Source: Pohlia nutans (Eukaryota; Streptophyta; Bryopsida; Bryales; Mniaceae). From it: a stretch of DNA of 64,000 bases. Location of the stretch: positions 1,134,001 through 1,198,000 of the forward strand of contig CM040103.1 of NCBI GenBank assembly GCA_022496805.1. The letters are read 5' to 3'. This document shows, in pieces, positions 11,230 through 22,050 of this stretch (within the stretch, counting starts at the first letter, position 1; every line of letters starts with the position of its first letter). Under the pieces are notes generated by a model that was not told the origin of the DNA, searched no databases, and was given only the letters and a program-made list of their open reading frames with translations. The position numbers and the translations under genes are program-made.

Positions 11230-11568
11230 CCACAGTGAAAGTCAGTGGCTTGTAATCGTTTTTTTAATATAGTAACCTGCGAGTTGCACAGTGGCGGAGT
11301 GCTTTGCATTTATGTGCGAAAGCCGTTGCGTATTCACTGTAGACTAGGATGCCGTTTTGGAAAGGCATCCAAGACGGCGGAAACTTTGGGCGCTTCTTCA
11401 TTCTCATATCTCCCGCGCGTTCTCATTTTGTATTGCGTCTCTCACTTTGTTGTCTCCTCCGACCACTCGCCGCTCTTGTCTATCTTGCTTGCGGCCTCTC
11501 CCTGTTCTTGTCGCTTGTGTATTGTAGAACTGTTGTGTGCGCTATCGCGTGACTGAAGCGCTCCGAAT
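11230..11568 (+). other. Putative non-coding leader exon of the DUF7869-type gene
   Basis: A pyrimidine-rich, GC-richer block (CCGCGCG, CTCCTCCGACC, CTTGCGGCC) ends at CTCCGAAT|GTAAGTG, a consensus donor at 11569. The matching acceptor would be TCTTGTGACAG ending at 13196, one base before the ATG at 13198. An intron of about 1.63 kb would then contain array B. This mirrors the layout on the left. ORFs in this block lack protein-like composition. Confidence 0.35.
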
Positions 11569-12012
11569 GTAAGTGTTGATGTCATTATGTGCCGTATTAT
11601 TTTGCTGTGTGTTTTGAAGATGGTGTAAGGGGCGACATGATCTTGGTTATGGATTGTTCAGCATTACGCTCAAATGTGCAGTTCAATGGTTGTGTGGTTG
11701 AATTAGCAGTTCAATTCAGCGGTTCAATGTGTAGGTCAGTGGTTTTTTGCATTCAGTGCTTGATTAGTTCAGTTGCTGGGGTGCAGACTAGGAGAGTGCA
11801 CATTGCAGGGATTGTTTTCATATTCATTGAGTGTATGCTCTCTTTTTAATTGTGCATGCCATTGCTTATATCCCAAGCTTGCGTTAGCTATGCAAATTGG
11901 AATGCATTGTCATCCAATGCATTGAAGTGGATACATATTTAATTTGCAACTCGGAATTGAGTGGAATTGAACTGTTCATGTGTTCCATCGTTTCAAAGCT
12001 TGATTCGTTCTG

Positions 12013-13128
12013 TTATCATCGACTCGAGGATAAGTTGAGTCGTTATTGGGTACCTTTATACTGTTGCAGAATGGTTTATCTTCGAGTCAAAGATAAGGTG
12101 TATATATTCCATGACAAAACATACATTTAAGAGTACCATGGATGTCCAACCGGGACACTTCAGTCACAAAACCCATTATCCTCGACTCGAAGATAAGTAC
12201 AACTGAATATATGACATGATGAACACATAGTTAATTATCCTCGTGTCGAAGATAAGTACAACAGAATATACAACACTATTTATTCAGATAAAATTATCCT
12301 CGAGTCGAAGATAAGTGCAACAGACAATACGATAGAACTTATAGAGACACGGGTATCCTCGAGTCGAAGATAATTTCAGAATATATTTACAGTTATCTCA
12401 TATACCAGTGTCTACTACAGAAATCCTGATTGAAAGAATAGAACTAAACCACTTATCCTCGACTCGAGGATAAGTTACATAGGGTACTCAAAGGAACTGT
12501 GACAAGCGAATACATTTATCCTCGAGTCGAAGTTAGGCATATAGACATAAACTGTAGGTAAAACAATACGCACCAAGGTAAAATAGTACTATCTACTAAT
12601 ATTGATGTGACCGGGCCGCTTATCTTCGAGTCGAGGATAATTAGAGGGGTGCGCCATGGTATATATCATATACATAATAAGTTATCCTCGAGTCGAGGAT
12701 AACATAATCGTCTCTTCGATGTCTCATTGTTACATTCGTCCGATGCTCCGCATTGGACAGTACCTGAAGCATTCAAGGACTAGTTATCCTCGATTCGAGG
12801 ATAAAGTTGATAGGGACATACTGTCCCCCAAACTATAAACCAGAAGTCCAGACATGACTTAAACGTTATCATCAGTATCCTATAACCATATCCTCGTGTC
12901 GAGGATATGGATCACTTTGATACACGTAGGCGCTGACTCTTCTTATAGACAAGAAGTGCGCCTTCTGTTTTGGGCTGTCTATGCAAGGGGTTCGGTCTGA
13001 ATGAAATCTGGTGGAGTTTGTCGCTCAGTTATCGTCGACTCGAGGGTAATATAGACGGTGTTATAATATGCGGACATCCGAGCCCGGAAGCAGTACAGCC
13101 AATAGCATTATCCTCGGACCGAGGATAA
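12013..13128. repeat. Palindrome array B (14 spaced copies)
   Basis: Fourteen copies of the same 21-bp palindrome as array A start at about 12013, 12076, 12176, 12235, 12294, 12353, 12453, 12516, 12620, 12682, 12784, 12888, 13029 and 13108. Most are perfect or one mismatch from TTATCCTCGA+N+TCGAGGATAA. Spacings are 63, 100, 59, 59, 59, 100, 63, 104, 62, 102, 104, 141 and 79 bp. The array ends 70 bp before the ATG of the 949-aa gene. AAGTACAACAGAATATA-type spacers are also shared between the sites at 12176, 12235 and 12294. Confidence 0.9.
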
Positions 13129-13197
13129 TAGTTTGCACAGCATTCACACCATTACCATGCAACTCACTGTCTGATACGTGATCTGTCTTGTGACAGA

Positions 13198-16047
13198 ATG
13201 GAGACGGTTGCGCATCCACAGTTGGAGCTAAGGGTGCCAACCCTGCCCCTAGGCGTGGCACCATGTGAGGGCGTTCCACGTTCATCATGGACCACGAGGG
13301 GCGTTACGATCACCAACGCGGATGGGATCGATGTTGCTAAGGGTATCTGCCATAGTGTTGATCCGAAGCTCGTAATTGACACAGACGGTTTGCCTCTCGG
13401 CGATGAGCGCGTAGCGATTGACATTGCAGAATCACTCGTTGAGGAGGAGGTTCCATCCGTATGGATGTGGTCTATGCGATCTTGGCATATCTCCAGGGTC
13501 TTCCTCAATGGAGCGAGCTTGTACGACCACGAGCAAACAGCCATATATACGGCAGAGTTGAATGCATCGAGGAGGCGTGTCCGGAAAGGAGTTAGGCCTT
13601 ATGAGACCACACGTGAGAAAACTGAGCCGGCTACGCCTCCCAAGAAGGACTTCTTACTTTCTGCCCAGTCGATTAACGCTGTGTCGAGCAATGTCTGTTG
13701 TCCTTTAAACTGCGTGCAGCCGTTTCCGCGAGCAAAGATCCAAGCCCTTCGCACCCAATTATACATAACTGGTAACGTATACTTCCGAAAGCATCTGTTG
13801 TTGGAAGTGCACCGTCAAATTCACCGAGATGCGACCGGTAAAGAGATGATTACCTTGGAGGGAATTGAGGTGTGCCCTACAGCATGGTGTCTCATTCATT
13901 CGGTGTCGAGAGCTACATACCATCGTTACAAGGGTCGAGCAAAATCTGGTGTGCGCCCGGAGCCGCATGGTAACCTTGGGACAAAGAAGCCCCGCTTGCA
14001 AACATTGCAAGCCACTGCCACTCTTCGAACGTTGCTCGAGAACTCCGCAGATCAGATGCCTCACAAGTCCAAGACACTTCCGTCTGGTGAGAAAGTCGTG
14101 TCCATGTGTCTCCCGTCCTCCTTTCGGTGGATCGAGACATTGCCTTTGATCAATGAGGTCAACGCGCGCTTTGATTTGCCGAATGTGTCATCCAGCGGAC
14201 TGAGTAGAATTCGTAGCGAGTCTTTTCCCGAATTCGCACCAAAGGCTCGTGGGGATAGTTTTTCTCGATGTGGGACCTGTGATAGGATTAAACAGCTCCG
14301 TTCCGCTTGCACGTCAGGGTCTCGTGCATCCCTTCTATGGACTACGAAACTCAAAGCCCACATAAATGAACAAAGGGCTCACAGAGAGCTGTATTATGGT
14401 AATAGGGATCAGTCTGAGAAATTCCCGAACAAATTACTTACCAACATCCATGACAAAATGGACCACTCAAAGACTGCCTCGCCGCATTATTCTCACAAGA
14501 GCAAGGCAGTTGATTCCTTTATGAAGTTGCCGGTTGCGGTGACTGGAATGATTGCGCATGGCCACGGAGACATTAGATATGCACATTATGGCCTCGACAT
14601 TTATCCGAGTGATTCGAATCATACCGTGGGTTCAATTGCCCAATTACTACGAGATCTGGAGAAGCCGCCGAAGTATTCAACGCGGGAGTTGTTCACTGGA
14701 AGTAGGTCTTTTGATCTCTCCGAGGCCTTGTTGCTAGGTTCAGAGATTTGCTTAGAATCCCTCCCACCTCCTCCAAGGGAGCCGGTCATCGCGGAACCAC
14801 TCCCTCCCACTTTAACTCTTCAGCTTGACAACGCGTGTGGGGACAACAAGAATCGTTGGGTGTTTGCATTTTGCTCCCTCCTTGTACACAAAGGTGTCTT
14901 CCGCGAGATATTCATCAATTTCCTCATCGTGGGGCACACTCATGATGACATCGATGCCCTCTTCGGTCGATGGAGCCGTAGATTGCGGGAAAATGACTGC
15001 CCCACGATTCCTAAGCTCATGAAATCATTCATGGATGCTAAATCTCAGCCTGTCATTCCGCACTTTATTGAGGAAGTCCCAAACTTCAAAGGGTTCGTTG
15101 AAGGGTACTTGTGCACGGGTAATGATGCTTTGCAAGGTCATACCAATGCTCCACAGTTCAAGTTCTACAAAGATTCCAACGGGTGGCCTTTAATGCAGTA
15201 CAAAATTATTTGTACAGACAGCGACTGGTTGCCCAAGGAGGGTGGGGGAATTCGATTGTGGAAGGAGACTGCAGATGGACGTCCAATGGTGCCCAGTGGA
15301 CAGCCCCGCGCACTGGCCCCGAATCAGATGCGATGCCTTGATGAGATTTGCAAAGGCCTCGATGGATTCATTAGTCTATGGGGCACTATGGCTAATGAGG
15401 ATTTGTCTGGAGAATTCAGGAGGATGAATGAGCCCCTCAAATACTATTGGCAGGGGGTGAGATCTGCGCTAACCACGCAAGTTCCGGCGCGGGAGATTTT
15501 GCAAAATGGATTTTGGCCATCTTCGAGGTTCGCACCTGAAATGGAGGACCAATTTTTGGACGACGGGACAGTCCGTGAGGAATTTGCCGAGGATGCTCCC
15601 TTTGTAGGTCGTAGGCGTGACCGCCCAACCCCTTCATTTCGCGTTGGTCGTGATGTGTACGCTGGCTATTTCCTCGCGGTGCGCCCTGCAGATGACGACC
15701 TCCGACCATTTTGGCTGGCTAAAGCCTTGACGAATCCCTGTCCTGATCCTGGACATGTGAATTTCATTCAGATGCAGTATTGGACACCTGCTTCACGGCA
15801 ACACGTCGATATGGACACATATGACGGTTGGGATACGAAAGAGGGGAATTCTTGGCGGGAGGATAGGTGTTTCCAACCAAATTGGTCCCATACAGATTGT
15901 ATCATGACAGCGTGGAAGCCGCGTACAAGAAAAGAGACTTCCGATCCAAGGATTAAAATCCCTCAGACACAAATCAACATCATCAAAGCATCTATTGACT
16001 CGTATGTCTCAGATTTCGTCAGTGAGGCATCCCCGCCTCGAGGATGA
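13198..16047 (+). CDS. DUF7869-type (RNase H-like, transposase-like) protein, 949 aa
   Basis: An intact single-exon frame. An N-terminal region includes a CC-x3-C motif (CCPLNCVQPF, about residues 168-177) and a later CxxC (RCGTCDRIK, about 358-366). The core reads MDHSKT (from M421), then HGHGDIRYAHY, DSNHT, LQLDNACGDNKNR (D544) and FLIVGHTHDDIDALFGRWS (H580, H582, D583, D584, D586). This order of acidic and His motifs is characteristic of the DUF7869 family, which I know from many plant and animal mobile-element-like proteins. An RNase H/DDE-type nuclease is inference. The C-terminal 300 residues are unassigned. ATG lies one base after a TCTTGTGACAG acceptor and 70 bp after array B. The lack of stops over 2.85 kb argues for recent activity or selection. 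GC is well above the flanks. Confidence 0.8.
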   Translation: METVAHPQLELRVPTLPLGVAPCEGVPRSSWTTRGVTITNADGIDVAKGICHSVDPKLVIDTDGLPLGDERVAIDIAESLVEEEVPSVWMWSMRSWHISRVFLNGASLYDHEQTAIYTAELNASRRRVRKGVRPYETTREKTEPATPPKKDFLLSAQSINAVSSNVCCPLNCVQPFPRAKIQALRTQLYITGNVYFRKHLLLEVHRQIHRDATGKEMITLEGIEVCPTAWCLIHSVSRATYHRYKGRAKSGVRPEPHGNLGTKKPRLQTLQATATLRTLLENSADQMPHKSKTLPSGEKVVSMCLPSSFRWIETLPLINEVNARFDLPNVSSSGLSRIRSESFPEFAPKARGDSFSRCGTCDRIKQLRSACTSGSRASLLWTTKLKAHINEQRAHRELYYGNRDQSEKFPNKLLTNIHDKMDHSKTASPHYSHKSKAVDSFMKLPVAVTGMIAHGHGDIRYAHYGLDIYPSDSNHTVGSIAQLLRDLEKPPKYSTRELFTGSRSFDLSEALLLGSEICLESLPPPPREPVIAEPLPPTLTLQLDNACGDNKNRWVFAFCSLLVHKGVFREIFINFLIVGHTHDDIDALFGRWSRRLRENDCPTIPKLMKSFMDAKSQPVIPHFIEEVPNFKGFVEGYLCTGNDALQGHTNAPQFKFYKDSNGWPLMQYKIICTDSDWLPKEGGGIRLWKETADGRPMVPSGQPRALAPNQMRCLDEICKGLDGFISLWGTMANEDLSGEFRRMNEPLKYYWQGVRSALTTQVPAREILQNGFWPSSRFAPEMEDQFLDDGTVREEFAEDAPFVGRRRDRPTPSFRVGRDVYAGYFLAVRPADDDLRPFWLAKALTNPCPDPGHVNFIQMQYWTPASRQHVDMDTYDGWDTKEGNSWREDRCFQPNWSHTDCIMTAWKPRTRKETSDPRIKIPQTQINIIKASIDSYVSDFVSEASPPRG

Positions 16048-16977
16048 TTTGTATGTAGGCATATGTGTAGGAGAGATTTGTAGTGATTCGTATTGTGTGG
16101 ATCTAAATGTAGACTGCTGTGTAATACTACAATGGCGATGTCCTTATTGTAGAACATTGTATTACATTCATTGAAATTTATCGAGGTGCCTATGCACTAT
16201 GCATGTTGAATTTTGTATTTTGGTACTGCTTTCACATTACATGTATGGATGGGAGGACCATATTTGTCATTGATATCTCACTTAGAATAGATCCTCAATT
16301 ATAAGTGTGATTCCATTTGATTACATCATTGTTGGCTGAGACAAGAATATTATAATTGCCTTAGTTATGCCTCGTACCAGTTTGAGAATGGTTGTGTAAA
16401 CATTCCATTATTGTTGCGTCAACATTCCTAATATTGCTCAAAGAAATGCAACACAGGTTTCAGGACTTCAACAATTAAATATGACTACTCTTAATTTAAT
16501 AGATGACTATGAGTAATCCAACGTAGTTAAGTCTCAATTTAATGAGTTGTCTCAATATAATGACCGATTATTATCTTCGAGATTTGGGGTCATAATTAAA
16601 ATGAGACTGCACATTGTGTCATTTTAATGAATATTGCCTTCTATGTATATTGTTACAAATAGACAACCTAGACCTTGGACTTTGAAAATTCATAACTTAT
16701 TCAATATAACTCCAAAAAACATGATTCAACTTGGGGTTGATTTAGAATCAATTTGCTAATCCATTCAATCCATCACAATGAACCTTGACCATATTACCAC
16801 GCAGTAATGGATACAAGAATGATGGTAAATTCTTGGTAATCATTTGCTAGATTGAACTACCACTTGCAAAACTTGCTATAAACAACAATTTGATAGTAAT
16901 GTTTATTTCCTAGTGAATTGAACAAGGTTCCCTCTGTATCACATTACATCTCATATTACTATAAATAGGAGTAATGC
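16048..16977. other. AT-rich 3' flank of the transposase-like gene
   Basis: No gene is seen. I looked for an inverted copy of the 11.1-11.3 kb flank or of the left arm as a transposon end and found none by eye. One degenerate half palindrome (ATTATCTTCGAGAT) occurs at 16570. Confidence 0.4.
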
Positions 16978-17847
16978 TTAACCCCTAAACGTACCAACTC
17001 TTTGAACAAAAGTAGATCCTAGCCTCAAAAGTAGATATTAGCATGGCTCAAATGTACATGAGGTGTACACGACAGGACCATAGCAAGTCTAAAATCTACC
17101 CAACAAATTTGACATAATTGTAGTTGGAGGCCTCTCCAACATTATCAACAACTCCCCATCACGAAAGATTTATTGTAATTGGTAGAGAATTTAACCCTTT
17201 AAGGTCCAAATTCAACACTGTTTTCAAAGATACGTTATAAAATGTTAGACGAATACCAAAAATGGAGTTGATGTACAAAACAAAGGTGTAAATGTCAATG
17301 TGAAGATCACATCTGTACAGTTGGATTTATCATGTTTTTTTATTAAGTATTAAATTTTTTTTTTTGCAAGGTTTTCTCTTCAAATTCGATTAAAAATCCC
17401 GCATTAACACAAAAAAAAACTTAAAATATTTTAATGAAATTGGAATAACATGCTCTATGAGATGGTATGGTTTCCATTATTTGATTCTACTTATTTTGGA
17501 AAATCATGTTTTAGGTCTCACTTTTTGAACTAAGAATGAAACCAATTGTGTGATTTTTCCAAAAATCACAATAACTCATTTTAAAAATCCAAACCGTACA
17601 ATAGATAGTAAACTTGCACAAGAACTAAGAGAAATTTATGTGGATGAAAATTGTCCAATTCGGATGAGAAACGAACAACTTGAATCTGTTCGTCGTCCAA
17701 ATACTGAACGGAGGAGTGTCAAAGGGTTAATAGGCTTACAAAGATGACTTGGACGATAGTCATCTCAGGTTGCATCAATGAGAAAGTTGCAAGGCTTTGA
17801 ATCTGTTCGTGATCCAATTTCTGGATGCTGGGATGTTTAGGGGTAAA
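16978..17847 (+). mobile_element. TTAA MITE interrupted by a second MITE
   Basis: Left end TTAACCCCTAAACGTACC, right end GGGATGTTTAGGGGTAAA (TTAA mutated to TAAA). Removing the insertion at 17191-17730 leaves an element of about 330 bp. Its two halves match, in reverse, the pieces at 3520-3900 and 5130-5500. Confidence 0.65.
17191..17730 (-). mobile_element. TTAA MITE nested inside the element at 16978-17847, 540 bp
   Basis: TTAACCCTTTAAGGTCC at the left and GTCAAAGGGTTAA at the right, with TTAA on both sides as target duplication. It is the inverted relative of 62801-63347 (shared TCAACACTGTTTTCAAAGAT, ATGGAGTTGATGTACAAAAC, CCAAACCGTACAA). The small ORF at its right end is chance. Confidence 0.72.
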
Positions 17848-18814
17848 AGCGACCCACTCACCTTATCGAGTTGCAGAGATGGCATAATCAAGTGACCACC
17901 CCTCTAAACAAGTGGCCCCCAGTGGAGCTGAGCTGGCAGTACAATCCATGAAAGCGGACCTTCAGTTGACTATTTTCATCACCACCTAGTCAGATATGAG
18001 ACCACATTCATTCTGCACTTTAGATGAAAGGGAACCACAGTCTGTACACTCTCGGCCGTTGTGTCAGCCTGCCATGAAATGGAGAATGCAGCCACGTTTC
18101 ACTTGGACGGGCACAATTACATGCTATGTACATCAATGCTCCCCTGCACGCAACGTGCCCATCAAAGTTACGTTTTGGGCACCAACTTATAACTCACTTT
18201 CTCTGCTCATTCTGATTCACAGCTCCTACAATTATACCCTTCAGTTTGATCTCGTAGTAACTTATATAGAACAAGAGCTTTAAAATCTTCTGTTGCTTAG
18301 TTGCGATGCAGGGGCACTGACTTGCTTGACCTGTCCATCAGTTTGATCGATGAACTGGTGAAGCATTCGATGGCTGCACGCTGGTTGATTGGTTTGAGTG
18401 AAAGACAAGAATTTGGGAAGTGAAAGGCGGCCATTCATCTTCTGGGTAATTTGTCTTTCAACTGAACCTCACTTTCTTCAAGGAACTCTCGTTAGGAAAA
18501 TTGGACCCCCTGCTGGAAAGCATCTGTTTGTGTGAAAATGACTTCAGTTTGATCTTGTAGTATGTAGAACAAGAGCTTTAAAATTCGGATGTAGAAACCG
18601 AGGTAGAAATGAGAAAATGCATGCCACCGTTGCAAAGTTCAGTGATACAGATCATGGCCATATTGGGCGTTTAGGGGTTAACATTTGCAGAGATTTATAT
18701 GTTCGTTTCAAGGTGATTGACTGGTTTGCGGTAGATTGCGTGACTGGGAAGCCGTTCTTTCATTAGGTTTGCGTTTGAGTTGGATCTCACTGTCTCGTCA
18801 ACAAACGTTCAATT
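17848..18814. other. Intergenic DNA with a solitary TTAA-element end
   Basis: No confident gene. At 18666-18682 the sequence GGGCGTTTAGGGGTTAA is a right terminus of the TTAA MITE type, but no matching left end was found nearby. Duplicated text (CAGTTTGATCTTGTAGTA, AGAACAAGAGCTTTAAAAT) links 18240-18285 with 18545-18582. Confidence 0.4.
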
Positions 18815-19610
18815 TCTAGTTGCAGATGTGTCGGTACAATGTCGAAATAATTGTTCAATTCTGTTGTGGTAGATGTTGAAGCATTCCGCAAATTAGGAGT
18901 AGATGCCCCGTCGTCGTATTTCATACCCAAATGTAGGAAGAGAATCCAGCCATGATTCATCTTTGGAGCTGGGCCTCACTTTTCTTGATGCAAATGTTAG
19001 TTGTACAGCTTCATAGATCTGTTGGTACAATGAAATAGTTCTTTGAAGCGAAAGCTGCAACAAATTAGGGTTAGCAACCGCACCTTTACTCTTATTTAGT
19101 GTTCCACGAGTACCATTCAAGGTTTCCTCCTTAATGTTACTTGTACAGCTTCATAGATGTGTCGGTACATTGAAACAGTTGTTCAATTTGTTGTGGCAGA
19201 TGTTGAACCATGGACCGAAAGTAAGCTGCAATAAATTAGGGTTAGCAACCTCACCTTCACTCTTTTCTAGTGTTCCACGAGTACCATTGTCGATTTCAAG
19301 ATTTCCTCCCTAAGATTCAAATATTACTTGTACAGCTTCATAGATGTGTCGGTACATTGAAACAGTTGTTCAATTTGTTGTGTCAGATGTTGAACCATGG
19401 ACTGAAGTAAGCTGCAACAAACTAGGGTTAGCAACTCCACCTTCCTGCTTATTTAGTGTTCCACGAGTATCATCGTCTCCAAGATTTCCTCCTTGACATT
19501 TGCAACTTAGATTCAAATATTACTTGTACAGCTTCATAGATGTGTCGGTACATTGAAACAGTTGTTGAATTCGTTGTGGCAGATGTTATCGAAAGCTGCA
19601 AGAAAGTAGG
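18815..19610. repeat. Tandem repeat of about 140-200 bp upstream of the MFS gene
   Basis: Five diverged copies of a block containing TTGTACAGCTTCATAGATG, TGTCGGTACATTGAAACAG, TTGTTCAATTTGTTGTGGC, AATTAGGGTTAGCAACC and TGTTCCACGAGTACCAT recur at about 18820, 18998, 19140, 19328 and 19525. The last copy ends a few bases before the ATG at 19629, so the array forms the promoter and 5' leader of that gene. Each unit carries AATTAGGGTT-like telo-box text. Confidence 0.7.
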
Positions 19611-19628
19611 GTTTAAAATTAGGGTTGC

Positions 19629-21959
19629 ATGAGTATGAAGACGCTGGAGTTCACAGGGCGAGTACTGCGAAGCCAGTGGGTGGTACTGGCAGCAGGGTTA
19701 TGGATAGAAAGCATAGCAGGGGCAGCGTACACGTTCGGCATTTACTCGCAAAGCTTGAAGCTAGCACTGGGGTATGATCAGAAGCGGTTGGACACGCTGG
19801 CCTTTTTCAAGGGAATAGGAGGCAATGTGGGCGTCCTCTCGGGAGTTTTCTACGACGTGGTGCCGCCATGGGTTGTCATCCTCGTGGGAGCAGCAGAATG
19901 TGCATTCGGGTACTCCATGTTGTGGCTGGCAGTCACAGGCAAAATTGCCCCTCCTCTCTTCTGGCAGATGTGTGTGTTGATCTGCATGGCCAGCAACAGC
20001 CAGACCTTCTTCAGCACGGCGTGCGTGGTGACCAATGTGAAAGTTTTTCCCAACAAGCGGGGCGTTGTCATCGGCTTGCTCAAGGGCTTTTTAGGGTTGA
20101 GTGGCGCTATCTTAGCTCAAGTCTTTTACGCTCTCTACCCTGATGACCCAAGCTCTTTCCTCTTGCTACTCTCGTGGCTACCTGCCGTCGTTTCGTTGCT
20201 TTTGATGGCCGCCATTCGTGTTCTCCCTGCTTCTGAAGATCATGGCAACACCGTCTTCTCTCATTTTTCTCAGATAGCTCTATGTTTAGCAGCGTACCTG
20301 ACTTTGGTCATTATTTTAGAGAATTTTTGGAGCGGTCAAACTTGGCTTAGTTGTTTGTTTTTGCTGGGGTTTATGCTACTGCTGTTCCTTGTAGTGGTCA
20401 AAGCGGAGCTCAAGGATTCAAGTAGTAGCGCAATTAGAACGCCATTGTTACAGTGTGATGATACTAGAAACGCAGATCCTGCTGCTTCCAGTGACCCGGA
20501 AATAGCCAAGTTGGTACCTGATGAAGGTGCAAGCAGAAGAGGGAAGGAGCATACACTTGGCCAAGCAGTGGGTTGTGTAGATTTCTGGCTGGTGGTGGTG
20601 GCCATGTTTTGTTCCATGGGATCCGGGACTACCGCCATTGACAACATGGGTCAGATTGGGGCCTCTTTGGGGTACAAGCAGGTGGAAATCAACACGTTTG
20701 TCTCCCTCATCAGCATCTGGAACTTCCTCGGCCGCTTTGGAGCTGGCCTTGTCTCCGAGCTTCTCTTGCATGTTCAAGGCTTTTCCCGACCTTGCTGCTT
20801 GGCATTCAGTTTGGTAAGTAGACTACCAAACCTTTGTTGCCAACTGAATTATATTCTCTGTTACTTACCCTTTGGTGTCGTTATTTCATAGGTAGGGAAC
20901 CCATTCTCAATTGTTTTAATGGAATTTCTTTACTGGACCTTGGACATCATTTTCTACATGGTTCCAACTCACTAAAATATGTATTAGTTAGATACGGTAC
21001 TATGAATTAATTATGACTAATTGTTGAAGTTTGAAGTACACTTTGAGCTCAAGTGTTATTCTCACACTCTCCAATATCACATTCCAGAATATTTGCTATT
21101 GTTTACACTTGTGATTTGGACGTCTACGTTCGTGATATAAAAGAGTTTTGAGTGTAGGAGGGTCTCAAAGATTTCACACAGCCTAGACTACCCTTGGACC
21201 ATGAAGTACCTTGATTTCTTTCAATGTCAATGGGTGGCTTTTCAATCCACAGGAAAGGGACCTCCATGGGAATGGGCTCCCTACCTTTACTCGCCATACA
21301 TGTTTGTTTGCTTTTTTTCAGAATTTAGCCCCTAAAGTCCTGACCAAAAAGTGGGCCTCATGTTATTAAAGCAGGTCTTCTTTTTGTTCAAACTTTTTGA
21401 CCAACACGGAAATCAATGTTCGGTGATATAAAATTTGGTCCCAATCATCTGAATGAATTTATCATTTTCTTAAATCCTTGTTGCTTGCAGACCTGTGTAT
21501 GATAATTATACTTTTGGGTTGCGTGCGCAGGGATTAATGTGCGTGGGGCATTTAGTAATGGCATCAGCTGTGACAGGCTCGTTGTATGTAGGATCCATCA
21601 TCGTGGGTGTATGTTATGGAGCACAGTGGTCACTGATGCCAGCCATAACATCCGAACTCTTTGGATTACGCTACTTTGGAACCCTGTACAACACCATTGC
21701 TATATCAAGCCCAGTGGCTGCGTACGTCTTGTCTGTACAAGTGGCCGGGTACTGGTATGATAAAGAGGCGCACAAGCAGCATGCTCAGATCACCATGAAT
21801 GATGATCCTTTGTTGTGTTATGGGCCCAGCTGCTTCCGTATTACCTTCATCATCTTGGCAGGCGTTTGCATGTTTGGGTGTGCCGTTTGTTTGTGGCTGT
21901 TTGCACGAACAAGAAGGTTTTATGCTGAACTTCATGAGAAGTTGCACAAGGTTGACTAG
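19629..21959 (+). CDS. Nodulin-like / NFD4-like MFS membrane transporter
   Basis: Two exons: 19629-20813 (395 codons, ending CLAFSL at TTG|GTAAGT) and 21531-21959 (acceptor GCGTGCGCAG, then GLMCVGHLVMAS), phase 0, giving 537 aa. The first half is a typical Nodulin-like domain: RSQWVVLAAGLWIESIAGAA, TFGIYSQSLK, FFKGIGGNVGVLSG, FPNKRGVVIGLLKG. The second half has FWLVVVAMFCSMGSGTTAIDNMGQIG, SIWNFLGRFGAG, YGAQWSLMPAITSELFGLRYFGTLYN and a final helix before a short basic tail. These match the plant family. About 12 membrane helices are expected; substrate unknown. An alternative acceptor at 21490 would shift composition and insert non-family residues, so I reject it. The intron (20814-21530) carries part of a TTAA MITE (from about 21324). 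Confidence 0.88.
21324..21480 (-). mobile_element. Truncated TTAA MITE in the MFS intron
   Basis: TTTAGCCCCTAAAGTCCTGACC, then TTTTTGACCAACACGG and GTGATATAAAATTTGGTCCC, match the subfamily at 32237, 34627 and 37323. The right terminus is missing, and the segment ends about 50 bp before the exon 2 acceptor. Confidence 0.5.
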
Positions 21960-22050
21960 ATAGTTTCACAGGCAGCAGCATAATTGTATTATTACAATGG
22001 TAGAGTTTGTAAGTTACATGTGTCCAGATGAAGGTCGGAGAGCCATGTCA

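Noticed and set aside
11100..16977. Terminal inverted repeats bounding the DUF7869 arm
   Set aside because: Compared 11.1-11.3 kb with 16.1-16.9 kb by eye and found no convincing inverted match; ends may lie elsewhere or require alignment.
21491..21530. Alternative acceptor TTGCTTGCAG for MFS exon 2
   Set aside because: It inserts residues foreign to the family; the acceptor at 21530 gives the conserved continuation GLMCVGHLVMAS.
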